Shown here in pieces: positions 1-11,271 of a DNA stretch of 64,000 nucleotides. The number at the start of each line of letters is the position of its first letter. Position 1 is the first letter of the stretch. A program made the translations under genes and the position numbers. The notes below the pieces were generated by a model. The model had not been told where the DNA came from. It ran no database searches and saw only the letters and a list, made by a program, of their open reading frames with translations. The stretch comes from Anaeramoeba ignava. Taxonomy: Eukaryota > Metamonada > Anaeramoebidae. The DNA lies in assembly GCA_028826165.1 (NCBI GenBank), contig JAPDFW010000066.1, forward strand, positions 100,001-164,000. Direction: 5' to 3'.

Positions 1-2669
1 GAAAATTGTGTTCAATTATTTTTTACTGAACCAAAAGATTATCAAAATGTAAATTTAATTAAAAAAAAGCAAAAAATTAATTAATTAAAAAATGGAATAA
101 AAATATTAAATATTAAATAAAATAAAAAGGCTGATTCAGTTTATGTTATTATGGAATATTGTGATAGTGGAGATTTAAATGAATATCTTAAATCAAAAAA
201 AGATAAAAATGAAAAACTTTCTATTGAAGAAGTTAAAGAAATATTTGGACAAATTGGTATTATTTATTTTCCATTTTCAAATTAAAATCAAAATCAAAAT
301 CAAAATTAAAATCAAAATCAAAATCAAAATCAAAATCAAAATCAAATTGAAAATCAAAATCAAAATTAAAATCAAAATCAAAATCAAAATCAAAATCAAA
401 ATCAAATTGAAAATCAAAATCAAAATTAAAATCAAAATCAAAATCAAAATCAAAATCAAAATCAAAATCAAAATCAAAATTAAAATTAAAATCAAAATAA
501 AAATCAAAATTCAAAATCAAAATCAAATTCAAATTCAAAATCAAAATCAAAATCAAAATCAAATTCAAAATCAAAATCAAAATCAAAATCAAAATCAAAA
601 TCAAAATCAAATTCAAAATCAAAATCAAAATCAAAATTAAAATCAAAATCAAAATTAAAATCAAAATCAAAATTAAAATCAAAATCAAATTGAAAATCAA
701 AATCAAAATTAAAATCAAAATCAAATTCAAATTCAAAATCAAAATTTAAATCAAAATCAAAATTAAAATTAAAATTAAAATCAAAATCAAAATCAAATTA
801 AAATTAAAATCAAAATCAAAATCAAAATCAAAATCAAAATTAAAATTAATAAATTCAAAATATAAATAGTTTTTGGATTGAAATATTTATATGAAAAAGG
901 GATTGTTCATCGTGATTTAAAACCTGAAAATATTCTTCTTCAATCAAATAATAATTCAAAATTTGGATATACAATTAAATTAGCAGATTTTGGATTTGCA
1001 AGAAAAATTCCAAAAGATGATTTAGAAAAATCAACATGGATGAAGTCATTTATTGGAACACCTTTATATGTGGGACCAGAAGTTTGGAATATATATTTTT
1101 TAAAATAATAAAATCAAATTATTTTAATGAATTTTAATTTTGAAATTGGAAAAAATATTTTTTATTCAAATTGGAAAAAATAGATTTTATTTAATATTCC
1201 TTATAAATCAAATGTTGATTTATGGAGTTTAGGTGCAATTTTATATGAACTTATTACAGGATCACCTCCTTTTCAAGCTAAAGATATTGATGATTTAGAA
1301 CGACAATATAACAATACAATCAAAAAATCACTTCCAGATTCATATTTAGTAAATTACATCCAAAAAACAATTAAAATTCAAAATTCAAAATTCAAAATCA
1401 AATTCAAATTCAAATTCAAATTCAAAATCAAAATCAAAATCAAAATCAAAATCAAAATCAAAATTAAAATCAAAATTAAAATCAAAATCAAATTCAAATT
1501 CAAATTCAAAATCAAATTCAAAATCAAAATCAAATTCAAATTCAAAATCAAAATCAAAATTAAAATCAAAATTAAAATCAAAATTAAAATCAAAATCAAA
1601 TTCAAAATCAAAATCAAAATCAAATTCAAAATCAAAATCAAAATCAAATTCAAAATCAAAATCAAAATTAAAATCAAAATCAAAATCAAATTCAAAATCA
1701 AAATCAAAATCAAATTCAAATCAAAATTAAAATTAAAATCAAAATCAAAATCAAAATTAAAATCAAAATCAAAAATCAAATAAAATTAAAATCAAAATCA
1801 AAATCAAAATCAAAATCAAAATTAGATTCAAATTCAAAATTAAAATCAAAATTAAAATTAAAATCAAAATCAAAATTCAAAATCAAATCCAAATTCAAAT
1901 TCAAATTCAAAATCAAATTCAAAATTCAAAATTCAAATTAAAATCAAAATTAAAATTAAAATCAAAATTAAAATCAAAATCAAAATTAAATCAAAATCAA
2001 AATCAAAAATTAAAATAAAAAGGAAAAAGTTCCAAAAGAATGCAATGATTTAATTGAAAAATTATTAACTGTTGATCCAAATTTAAGAATTAAAAGAGAA
2101 GAATTATATAAACATCCTTTTATTTCTGAAAAATTAGTAAATTATTTCAAATTTCAAAAAAAGAATTTATATTCCAAAAAAAAATATTTTAAATTAATAA
2201 ATAGAATGAATTAAAGGAAAAATCAAATAGAATTGTAAAAACAGAAAAGAAAATAATTGGAGTTGCAAAAGAAGATTTTGAAAGCAAAGAAAATGGAAAA
2301 TTTTCATTTAAAAAAGGAGAAATAATTGAAATTATTGAAATTTATAAAGATAAAGAAATTTGTGAAGGAAAATTAAAAGAAAAAGAAGGAATTATTGAAT
2401 TAAAAAGAATTGATTTATATGAAGAAATTGAAGATATTTATTCAATAAATGAATCAAATAATAATAATGATAATCAATTAATTAATTTTGAAAAAAGAAC
2501 TATTGGAATTGTTAAATTTGAATATAAAACAAATGAAATTTCATTATCAAAAGAAGATTTAGTTGAAATTATTAATATAAATGAAGATAATAATTATTGT
2601 ATAATTCAATTTGGAAATCAAAAATATGAAATTCCTTTTTTCTTTTTTGATTTTTATAAAAAAATTTAA
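1..2669 (+). CDS. ULK/ATG1-like Ser/Thr protein kinase with C-terminal SH3-like domains (5' partial)
   Basis: Six exons are visible: 1-48, 130-256, 870-1081, 1184-1348, 2023-2136 and 2205-2669; all introns are GT-AG and phases agree. The N-terminal lobe lies off the left edge. Seen: hinge [14 protein letters not shown], catalytic loop [11 protein letters not shown] in [35 protein letters not shown], ending at an HPF motif. The hinge and the FGFAR region resemble ULK1/Atg1, the autophagy-initiating kinase, more than other families. The last exon (155 codons) holds two segments that look like SH3 folds (starting [11 protein letters not shown] and [10 protein letters not shown]), although the usual SH3 tryptophan pair is missing. 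Known Atg1/ULK proteins end in MIT-type domains instead, so the tail is atypical. The stop is TAA at 2667. Kinase assignment is sure, the ULK subfamily is likely, and SH3 is moderately supported. Confidence 0.85.
276..866. repeat. AAAATC/AAAATT hexanucleotide array filling kinase intron 2
   Basis: Almost the whole 613-bp intron 257-869 is degenerate AAAATC with AAAATT and AAATTC variants. Splice sites lie at its extreme ends. The long open frames it creates (IK, QN, IL or DF dipeptides) are artefacts of the hexamer period. Confidence 0.95.
1370..2012. repeat. AAAATC/AAATTC array filling kinase intron 4
   Basis: This is the same hexanucleotide family as in intron 2, occupying most of intron 1349-2022. 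It carries more AAATTC and AAAATTC variants than intron 2, so the two tracts have diverged separately. Confidence 0.93.
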
Positions 2670-2901
2670 TTTTAAAAAAAAAGAAGAAGATAAAATTAAT
2701 AAAATTAATTGAGAGAAATAAGAATTTAATATTTAAATGGAAAAAAGAAAAAATAATAAGAAATTAATTATAATTTTAATTTAAAAAAGAGAATATTTTT
2801 TTTATTAAAAATTTTTTCCGAAATTTAATTAAAAAAAAAAATAATTCAAAAATTTTTTTTCATTTTTTTTTTTCATTTTTCCATTTTTTTTTTCTTTTAA
2901 A

Positions 2902-5900
2902 ATGACATTATTTCAATCAAATTTTTTTTATATTTCAGAAAATATTTCAACAAATCCAAAAAAACTTTTTAATATTTTAATTCAAAATGGAGGAAAAGTA
3001 TTAGAAGATTTTAATGAAAATGCATTTATAATTTCAGAAATTGATCCAAATGTTTATTAATAAAAAATAAAAAAGAAAAAAGAAAAAAATTTTAATTTAA
3101 AATTTAAAATTTAAAAACAAAAGAAATTTAATCAATATCCTTCAAATCTTATTACACCTAATTTTATTTATGAATCTATTTCTCTCAGTAAAAAAATTAT
3201 GAAATTAAATCATCCATTTCATTCTTATTGTTTAAATGGAGAAAATATATATTTTAACAATTTATCGACTAATAAACATGTAAATAATTAAATTATAAAT
3301 AAAATTATAAATTAAATTATAAATAAAATTATAAATAAAATTATAAATAAAATTATAAATAAAATTATAAATTAAATTATAAATTAAATTATAAATTAAA
3401 TTATAAATAAAATTATAAATTAAATTATAAATAAATATAAATAAAATTATAAATTAAATTATAAATTAAATTAAATTATAAATAAAATTATAAATAAAAT
3501 TATAAATAAAAAAAAATTATAAATTAAATTATAAATTAAATTATAAATATAAATTAAATTATAAATAAAATTATAAATTAAAATTATAAATTAAATTATA
3601 AATAAAATTATAAATAAAATTATAAATTAAAATTATAAATAAATTATAAATTAAATTATAAATTAAATTATAAATTAAATTATAAATAAAATTATAAATA
3701 AAATTATAAATAAATTAAAATTATAAATTAAATTATAAATTAAATTATAAATTAAATTAAATTATAAATTAAATTATAAATTAAATTATAAATTAATAAA
3801 ATTATAAATTAAATTATAAATTAAATTATAAATTAAATTAAATAAATAAATAAAATTATAAATAAAATTATAAATAAAATTATAAATTAAATTATAAATT
3901 AAATTATAAAAATTAAATTATAAATAAAAAATTATAAATTAAATTAAATAAAATAAAAATATAAATTATAAATTAAATTATAAATAAAAATTATAAATAA
4001 AATTATAAATTAAATTATAAATTTAAAGAAAAAAATTCTGTTTCAAATTCTTTGTATGAATGGTCAATATTCTACAGAAATTACTCCACAAGTTACACAT
4101 ATAATTATTGATATAAGTGAAGAAAATAGACAAATCATTAATGATCCAAGAGTTATTGATATTGAATGGATTGAACAATGTTGGAATAATCATAGAAACA
4201 TTAAATCAATTATTTTCCCACAATTTTCAAAATGTTGCATTTCAACAACTGGATTTTCTGAAGAAGAAACAAAAAATATTGAAAATTTGATTAATAAATT
4301 TTCAGGAGAAATACATTCTGCTTTTATAAAAAAAACCACACATCTTATAACAAAAATATCCTTTATAAAACAATTTATAAATTTATAATTATATTTATAT
4401 TTATATTTATATTTATATTTATATTTATATTTATATTTATATTTATATTTATATTTATATTTATATTTATATTTATATTTATATTTATATTTATATTTAT
4501 ATTTATATTTATATTTATATTTATATTTAAATTTATATTTATATTTATATTTATATTTATATTTATATTTATATTTATATTTATATTTATATTTATATTT
4601 ATATTTATATTTATATTTATATTTATATTTATATTTATATTTATATTTATATTTAATTTCATTTTTCCTTGACTGTTAATAATTTTTTTTATTAATATTA
4701 TTGATAATAATACATATTTAAAGGTTCAAAATACGAATCAGCAATTAGACAGAAAAAAACTATTGTTACAATTGATTGGTTGAAAAAAATGATTTTATTA
4801 ACAGGTAATTTAAATATTTATATATATTTATATAGTTATATTTATATTTAAATTTTTAGAAAGAAATCAATTTTTCCGAAATTGTATATTTTATTTTGAT
4901 CCTAATTCTATTAAAAGTTCAATCATTTCAATTCTTAAAGAAAATGTTTTGAAATTTGGTGGAATATATTTAGATAATTTTAATAATCAAGTTACTCATT
5001 TAATTATTCAAAGAACTGATGGAGAATATTATTATCAACCTGAATGGAGTGAAAATTCTAAAATTATTGATATTGAATGGATAAATGAATGTCTCAGAAA
5101 AAAAAAACTTGTAAATATATCAAATTTCTCCATTTTTCCAACAAATTTAACAGAAGAATCAAGTTTTAGATCAAGTTTAACAGCAAATCAAAATGTATTA
5201 AGTAATGCAATTTCAAGTGATTCAAAAATTTCACAAAATTCAAGAACAAATTCAATTGCTATTGATGATATTTATAAAAGAAAATCAAAATCATTTAATA
5301 AAAAGAAAAGAGATTCAAATATTGATATTGAATTTGGAAATCAAAATCAAAATCAAGATCAAGATCAACAAATAAAAAGACAAAAACAAAGAAAACAACA
5401 AAAAAATACAGAAAAAGAAATTATTCCAAAATCAATTCCAATTAATAATCTTAAAAATCCTGAAATTTCAATTAGTCTAAATAGAAACATAGAAAATATT
5501 TCAATAGAAAATGAAAAAGAAATTTCAAAATTAAATTTATCAGCAAATTATCAACAAAATACTTTAGAATATATTGAAAAACAAAATGAAATATCAGGAC
5601 TTAATTACGAACCTTATGAAGCAAATAATTTATTTCAAGGAATCTCTTTTGTGTTTGTTCAAGTAACAAAAAAAGATGAAGAAGATTGTGCTAAACTTAT
5701 TAAAGAACATGGAGGAAAAATAGAAGATAAAATCACAAATGAAACCAAATACATTTTAGTATCACATGGAGCAAGTATATTGATAAGTGAAAATTTTAGA
5801 GAAACATATGAAGAAATATTAGTTTCTAAAAATTGGTTAGAAAGATGTTGTTTTAAAACATTGATTTATAATCCAAGAGAATATTGTATTTTCAAACCTT

Positions 5901-7465
5901 TAAAAAAAGCTATTCCATTTGAATTTATGAAACAATTCCGAATATCTTTATCAGGATTTAAAAAACAAATGAAAATTAAAAATAAATACATTATCAAACA
6001 ACTTGGAGCAAAATTTACAGGAACATTATCAAGAAAAAATACACATTTGATTTGCAGAGAAGCTAAAGGGAATAAATACAAAAAAGCAATTTTATGGGGA
6101 ATCAAAATTGTAAATGAAAATTGGCTTTGTTATATTGCAGAAAGTGGAGAATATTTAAATGAAAATGATTTTTTATTTTTTAATCAAGAAGAAAAAAATA
6201 CAAATTTAAATACAAATACAAATACAAATACAAATTCAAATCAAAAAACTGAAATTGATCTTTTTGAATTAGATTCAACTCCTCAAAAAAATTCGAAATT
6301 TCAAACATTAGAATATTCTAAACCAAGAAATTCAATAAAATCAATAAATAGTGATTTTAGTTCACCTTTATATCGCAAAAAAATAACAGATAGTAATTAT
6401 TCAGAAAGTAATTCTGATATAAGTTATAGTTTAGATACAGATGCATATAATTATGAAGTTGATGAGTTTTTAGATGATGATACTCAAGAACAATTTATAT
6501 TTTATATTCTTTCAAAAACCAAAAATAAACTCAGATTAAAAGAAATTGTTTCTTCAACATTGAATTCAGCATGTTGTGAAAGATTAATATCAGATGTTAC
6601 TCATGTAATTTATTCAAAAGAAGATGAAGAAAGTGAAGAATATAAAGAAGCATTATCTTTGAAAAAGATTCTTGTTAAAGATGAAGATGTTTATGGATTT
6701 TTTGATGATCCAATTAAACTTACAAATTTTTTAAAATCAAATCGAAAAAATTCAAATGAAAAAACATCAAGTTATAAAAAATCACCAATATTAGTTAATT
6801 CAACAAATTTTGGAGGTTTAAAACAATTACAAACTCCAGAAAAATTTAAGCATGAATTATCAAATGAAAATACACCATTATCAATTAAGAAAATAACAAA
6901 TTCAAAAAATACAAATTTAAAAAATACAAATTCAAAAAATCCAAATTCAAAAAATCCAAATTCAAAAAATCCAAATTCATTTCAAACTATAATTTCACCT
7001 TGTAAAATTGTTTCACCAACAACAACATCTCCAAAAAATAATTTGGAAATTATTGATGTTTTATTTTCTAAACAAAAAAGTCCATCTCATAAAGTTAAAG
7101 AAAAATATTTAGAAAATTTAGAAAATTCAAAACAAAATCAATTTAGAAGATCAGATTTAAATATTTTTTCACAATTTTATGATAATTCACAAGTTGAAAA
7201 AAATGATTTAAAAAAAACAGAATCAAAAGAAAAAAATGAAAATGAAAATGAAAATGAAAATGAAAATGAAAATGAAAATGATAATGAAAATGATGATGAT
7301 GAACCAAATCCAATTGTTATTTGGGAAAATAGTAATCAAGAAAATGGAAAAAATATTCAAACTTTTTCTTCAAATGATAGTGATGTTGATTTATTTAAAA
7401 TTAATGGAAGTGGATCAAAAACATTTATAGAAGCATATCATAAAATGAAAAATAAAAGATTTTAA
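2902..7465 (+). CDS. Multi-BRCT protein, TopBP1/Dpb11/Rad4-like
   Basis: Exons are 2902-3051, 3124-3279, 4029-4355, 4714-4804 and 4860-7465 (about 1109 aa). All introns are GT-AG except 4356-4713, which is AT-AC. BRCT-like units are seen near residues 1-85, 88-150, 168-245, 246-345, 500-600 and 598-680, with a weaker one near 785-860. Diagnostic strings include TTHLI, KGSKYESA, IVTIDWL, NTHLICREAKGNKYKKA and IVNENWL. Acidic, N/S/K-rich linkers separate the groups, and the C-terminus has an EN-repeat tract (7237-7300). Proteins with this many BRCTs and no enzyme domain are TopBP1/Dpb11/Rad4 scaffolds, which bind phosphorylated partners in replication initiation and the ATR checkpoint. Rtt107/PTIP is an alternative. 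The ATG follows the T-rich promoter-like block at 2850-2895. Beclin starts 86 bp downstream on the same strand. Confidence 0.87.
3290..4024. repeat. AAATTATAAATA/T array filling BRCT-gene intron 2
   Basis: The intron 3280-4028 is almost entirely a degenerate 12-nt unit alternating AAATTAT with AAATAA or AAATTA. Nothing else is visible in it. Confidence 0.93.
4356..4713 (+). other. U12-type (minor spliceosome) AT-AC intron in the BRCT gene
   Basis: The 5' splice site reads ATATCCTTT (4356-4364), a perfect match to the U12 AT-AC donor. A perfect U12 branch-site word TTCCTTGAC lies at 4665-4673. The first AC or AG after it is the AC at 4712-4713. Splicing there is phase 0 and restores the BRCT core HLITK-IFKGSKYESA, the same length as the homologous HLICREAKGNKYKKA in this protein. 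No GT occurs from 4271 to the in-frame stop at 4386, so a U2-type GT donor is impossible. The branch-to-acceptor distance (about 41 nt) is longer than usual for U12 introns. Confidence 0.85.
4388..4655. repeat. Near-perfect ATTTAT hexanucleotide array inside the AT-AC intron
   Basis: About 44 copies of ATTTAT/TATATT phase run with almost no interruption, making up most of the minor-type intron and ending just before its branch-site word. Confidence 0.95.
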
Positions 7466-7551
7466 AAAAAAAAGAAAATAAAATTATTAAATAAAATTAT
7501 AAATAAAAATTTTTCATTTTTTTCATTTTATTTTTTTCATTTTATTTTTTT

Positions 7552-9019
7552 ATGTCAAAATCAAAATCAAAATCAAATTCAAATTCAATAGAAAATGAAG
7601 AATTTTTTTCTTTTGAATCAATTTCAAATGAAGATTCAAATTCAGATTCAAATTCAAATTCAAATTCAGATGAAAATTTAAATCAAAATCAAAATCAAAA
7701 TCAATTATTACAAAGTACAATGTTTATCAGTCAAAATCAAAATGAAATAAAGAAACATTCAAAAAAACAAAAAGATCCATTTTATCATTCAGATTCAGAA
7801 ACAGAAACAGAAACAAATTCAAATTCAGATTCAGATTCAAATTTAAATTTAAATGAAAATTCAATTTTTATAAAAAAACAAAATCAAGAATCAGAAGAAT
7901 TATTAGATAGTATTTATCAAAAAGTTTTAAATAAAAATGAATTAACAAAAGAAGATATTAATGAAAATTATGAATTATTTAATCAAGAAATTGAATCTCA
8001 AACAAAACAAATTGAAAGAGAAATTGAAGTATATAAAAAATTTTTAGATTCAACAATAGAAATAAATTCAGAAAAAGAAAATGAAAATCAAAATCAAAAT
8101 GAAAATGAAGATTTAATAAATTTTAATGATAATTTTTCAAATTCAAATTCAAATCCAAATCCAAATATAAAACAAGAAATTGAAGAATTTAGAAAAGAAC
8201 TTGAAAAAATACAAATTGAAAAAAACAAAATATTATCAAAAATTAAAAGAACAGAAGAAAAAAAGAAAGAATATGATAAAATCAAAAAAATGTTTTGGGA
8301 AAATAATTTAGATTTTCAATATCAAAAAAAAATACAAGAAGATGAATTAGTTTCTTTAAAACATAAAATTGAAAATGCAAAAGAATCACTTTCAGAATTT
8401 GAAAATTTAAATATTTTTGATATTGTTTTTAAATTGAATTTTGATAATAAAATTGCAAGTATAAATGATTATAGATTTGGGAAATTATCACAAAATGAAG
8501 TTAGTTGGCAAGAAATTAATACAGCTTGGGGATTAACAACATTATTTCTTTTTTCATTAGCTAAAAAATTAAATTATGAATTTATTAAGTAACTTTTTAA
8601 AAAAAAAGCAAAAAAAGCAAAAAAAAAAGTGGAACAAAAAAAATTTATTCTTTTTTTCTTTCAAAACAAAATTTATTTTATTTAGTTATCAAATTATTCC
8701 TTTTGGAGAAAAATCTTATATTCAAAAACCACAAAAAAAAGAAATTAAACCTCTTTATAAAGTTGGATCTAGATTTGGGAAATCTAATCCTTTTGAAGAA
8801 GGAATGGTTTGGTTTATTGAATGTGTTGATGAATTAGGAAATTTTTTGAAAAAAAAAGATTCAAAATTTAAATTTGAATTTTTAATTAAAGGAAATTATA
8901 TTGGAAATAAAACAATTAAAGATCATAAAAAATATGAAGAATGGACAAAAGCACTTAGTTATATTTTAAAAAATTTACAACAAATTTCTAATTGGTATTC
9001 AAATTATAGAGAAATGTGA
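7552..9019 (+). CDS. ATG6: Beclin-1/Atg6 autophagy protein
   Basis: Two exons, 7552-8588 and 8686-9019, phase 2, give 456 aa, close to the usual Beclin length of about 450. The N-terminal half is low-complexity (SK, NS, NQ and EN tracts) with no recognisable BH3 motif. A coiled coil spans about residues 205-280. The conserved C-terminal ECD/BARA domain follows from about 286: NIFDIVFKLNF, VSWQEINTAWGLTTLFLFSL, IIPFGEKSYI and a near-terminal EEWTKALSYILKNL, all matching Beclin. Beclin is a core subunit of the class III PI3-kinase (Vps34) complex that nucleates autophagosomes and acts in endosomal sorting. The single intron has GT-AG ends and contains an AAAAAGTGGAACAAAA word. It starts 86 bp after the BRCT gene, and the gap carries the T-rich start-proximal motif. 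Confidence 0.95.
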
Positions 9020-9039
9020 ACAAATCTTATAAAAAAATT

Positions 9040-9422
9040 AAAATCAAATTATAAAGAAATTAAAATCAAATTAAAATCAAAATCAAAATTAAAATCAAAA
9101 TCAAAATCAAAATCAAAATCAAAATCAAATTAAAATCAAAATCAAAATCAAAATCAAAATAAAAATCAAAATTAAAATCAAAATTAAAATCAAAATCAAA
9201 ATTAAAATTAAAATTAAAATTAAAATTAAAATCAAAATCAAAATCAAAATTAAAATTAAAATTAAAATCAAAATCAAATTAAAATTAAAATCAAAATCAA
9301 AATCAAAATCAAAATCAAAATTAAAATTAAAATTAAAATTAAAATCAAAATCAAAATTAAAATTAAAATCAAAAATCAAAATCAAAATCAAAATAAAAAT
9401 CAAAATTAAAATCAAAATCAAT
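9040..9422. repeat. AAAATC/AAAATT array between Beclin and the kinase remnant
   Basis: This is the same hexanucleotide family as kinase intron 2. It ends about 35 bp before the kinase pseudogene, just as the intron-2 array ends right before the intact kinase exon 3, so it may be part of the same duplication. Confidence 0.92.
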
Positions 9423-9455
9423 TTTCATTTTAATTTTAAAAAATAGATAATTAAA

Positions 9456-9690
9456 GGATTGAGATGTTTAAAAGAAAATGAAATTATTCATAGATATTTA
9501 AAACCTAAAATTATTCTTCATTCAATTAAATTATTATTCAAAATTTAGATATATAATTAATTTATAAAAATATTTAAATTGGAAAATGGATTTTTATTTA
9601 ATATATTTTCTTTAAATATTTATTTATGAAGATTAGATATAAAATTTATATTAAATTATTTATAAGAAATACACTTTTTTTGAATAAAAT
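9456..9690 (+). pseudogene. Decayed fragment of the ULK-like kinase gene
   Basis: Translation of 9458 onward aligns with kinase exon 3: GLRCLKENEIIHRYLKPKI against [19 protein letters not shown]. The catalytic Asp is Tyr and several stops interrupt the frame. After a deletion of the activation-loop part, 9570-9690 resembles the intron-3/exon-4 junction (AAATTGGAAAA, then GFLFNI and degraded VDLWSLG). It is a non-functional partial copy of exons 3-4 with the flanking intron repeat. Confidence 0.72.
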
Positions 9691-9761
9691 AATATCTAAA
9701 ATTTAATAATATAAATTTTTAAATTATAATTAAATGAATTATTTCTAAATATTATTTAAAA

Positions 9762-9885
9762 AATCTTTTTTGATTGATTTTTCCATTTTTTTCAAGTTAA
9801 AATAATTTTACCACACAAAAAAAAATCTTTTTGATTGATTTTTCCATTTTTTTCAAGTTAAAATAATTTTACCACGCAAAAAAAA
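9762..9885 (+). promoter_or_regulatory. Tandemly duplicated ~62-bp block upstream of GT61
   Basis: Two nearly identical copies stand head to tail, differing mainly in ACCACA/ACCACG and one T. Each contains GATTTTTCCATTTTTTTCA, the T-rich block seen before most starts in the window. The second copy ends about 10 nt before the ATG at 9895. Confidence 0.8.
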
Positions 9886-9894
9886 ATCTTTTTA

Positions 9895-11271
9895 ATGAAT
9901 TTTTCAGAAAAGATAATTATAATTATTTTGTTATTTAGTGCTATTGTTGTGTTATTTCAAAGTAATTTTATTTGGGAAAAAGAAAAAGAAATAAACCAAG
10001 AAATAGAAATAAAAGAAAAAGAAAAAGAAAAAGAAAAAGAAAAAGAAAAAGAAATAGAAACAAATGGGAATGAAAATGAAACATTTAAACCAGCAATATT
10101 ACTAACTGAACTTTGGCAAGATCAAGTTGAAGATTTATCAACTAATTTAGTAACTTCATATATAACTGCAGATCAAGCAATTGCTCAATTTTCTAATTTT
10201 GCAAATTGGGCACTTAATAAACCACGTTCAGATTTAAAAATATCAAACGTTGAAGATCGTTTAAATTTAAATTGTCAAAAACAAGAAAAAAAAAATGTTA
10301 ATATGTTTGGAACAAATATTGAAGCAACAGGAAATCCAGAAGACCCAGTATTGTTTTATATTGAGGTTCCAAGGTTTGAATCTAATATCTATCATGCATT
10401 AGTTTTGGATTATTCAGCGAAAAAATTTTGGTGTGTAATGAATGAAGCTTTTTTCCAAAATCCGGCAAAAAATTATACAATTATGAGAAGACAAGATCAT
10501 GAAGATTCAAGAGACTCATATATGGAAGAACTTTTGGATCGAGTCTCAACAACGAAATGGGATCCTAAAAACAAATACAGCAAGATTATTGAAGTGGTAG
10601 CGAAAAAGGAGTTTTTGGTTGAATGTTGGGAATTTAGACCAAATACTTTAGTTGATAATACAGTTATTAAAATTGCACAAAAAATTGTCACTTTTTTTCC
10701 GCAAAAGAACCGTTCCATTTGTGGCGAATCTGGATGTGTTCTTCTGCTTCAAAGATGCGATGGATCAAGATTACTCTCTGATTACAAAACTGGATCCTTT
10801 ATCACAATAGCATCTGAATTATTAAAACGAGGAATTCCTGTTGAAATTGCGAATTTTTGTTCAACATCCGCTGCAAATCAAATTCAAGCTCTTCAGAGAG
10901 CTTCTGTTTTTGTTGGAGTTCATGGATCTGGATTGACAAATATGATTTGGTTAAGACCTAATACAACCCTTATTGAAATATCACTGAATTTTGGTTGGTG
11001 TTGTTTTGTTCCAGTTCCTGAAATTTATAGAGAATCTGTTTCTAATCCAAATCCTCAACCTTGTACTGATAAGTGTATTAAATATATGAAAGCAGATCAT
11101 TTTAATTTGGCAAAGAGGTTTAATATTAAATGGAGAGATTTTCATCCTTATTTTAGTACTCCTGTTTATAATGAAGGAGAAATTAATAGAAGAATGATTT
11201 TTGTTGATTCTGTTCTTCTTGCTGATCTTATTGAAGAAGAATATTATAAAAATCAAATCAAATCAAATTAA
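9895..11271 (+). CDS. GT61-family (DUF563) glycosyltransferase, type II membrane protein
   Basis: Single exon of 458 aa. An N-terminal hydrophobic segment (about residues 6-24, IIIIILLFSAIVVLF) followed by a charged EK-repeat stem suggests a Golgi/ER signal anchor. The C-terminal half has the GT61 signature VFVGVHGSGLTNMIWLRP near residue 340, followed by TLIEI. Upstream is a region with LLLQRCDGSR and a conserved cysteine-rich segment. GT61 members (EOGT, POMGNT2, plant xylosyltransferases) transfer sugars to proteins or polysaccharides in the secretory pathway. The substrate cannot be deduced. The last codons (NQIKSN) already lie in the AAATC repeat, so the stop has been captured by repeat DNA. 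Base composition is less AT-rich than the flanks. Confidence 0.86.
   Translation: MNFSEKIIIIILLFSAIVVLFQSNFIWEKEKEINQEIEIKEKEKEKEKEKEKEIETNGNENETFKPAILLTELWQDQVEDLSTNLVTSYITADQAIAQFSNFANWALNKPRSDLKISNVEDRLNLNCQKQEKKNVNMFGTNIEATGNPEDPVLFYIEVPRFESNIYHALVLDYSAKKFWCVMNEAFFQNPAKNYTIMRRQDHEDSRDSYMEELLDRVSTTKWDPKNKYSKIIEVVAKKEFLVECWEFRPNTLVDNTVIKIAQKIVTFFPQKNRSICGESGCVLLLQRCDGSRLLSDYKTGSFITIASELLKRGIPVEIANFCSTSAANQIQALQRASVFVGVHGSGLTNMIWLRPNTTLIEISLNFGWCCFVPVPEIYRESVSNPNPQPCTDKCIKYMKADHFNLAKRFNIKWRDFHPYFSTPVYNEGEINRRMIFVDSVLLADLIEEEYYKNQIKSN

Noticed and set aside
179-742. Long open frames made of IK, QN, IL or DF dipeptides over AAAATC arrays (also near 1378-1779, 9125-9421, 11201-13158, 15832-16083, 28464-28769, 31953-32312, 56236-57485)
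   Set aside because: Hexanucleotide or 12-nt repeats lack stops in several frames by construction. In most cases they lie inside introns bounded by clear splice sites or in spacers.
4356-4388. A conventional GT or GC donor for BRCT-gene intron 3
   Set aside because: No GT lies between 4271 and the stop at 4386. The only GC donor (in ATTCTGCTTTT) would remove the THLI core of the BRCT fold.
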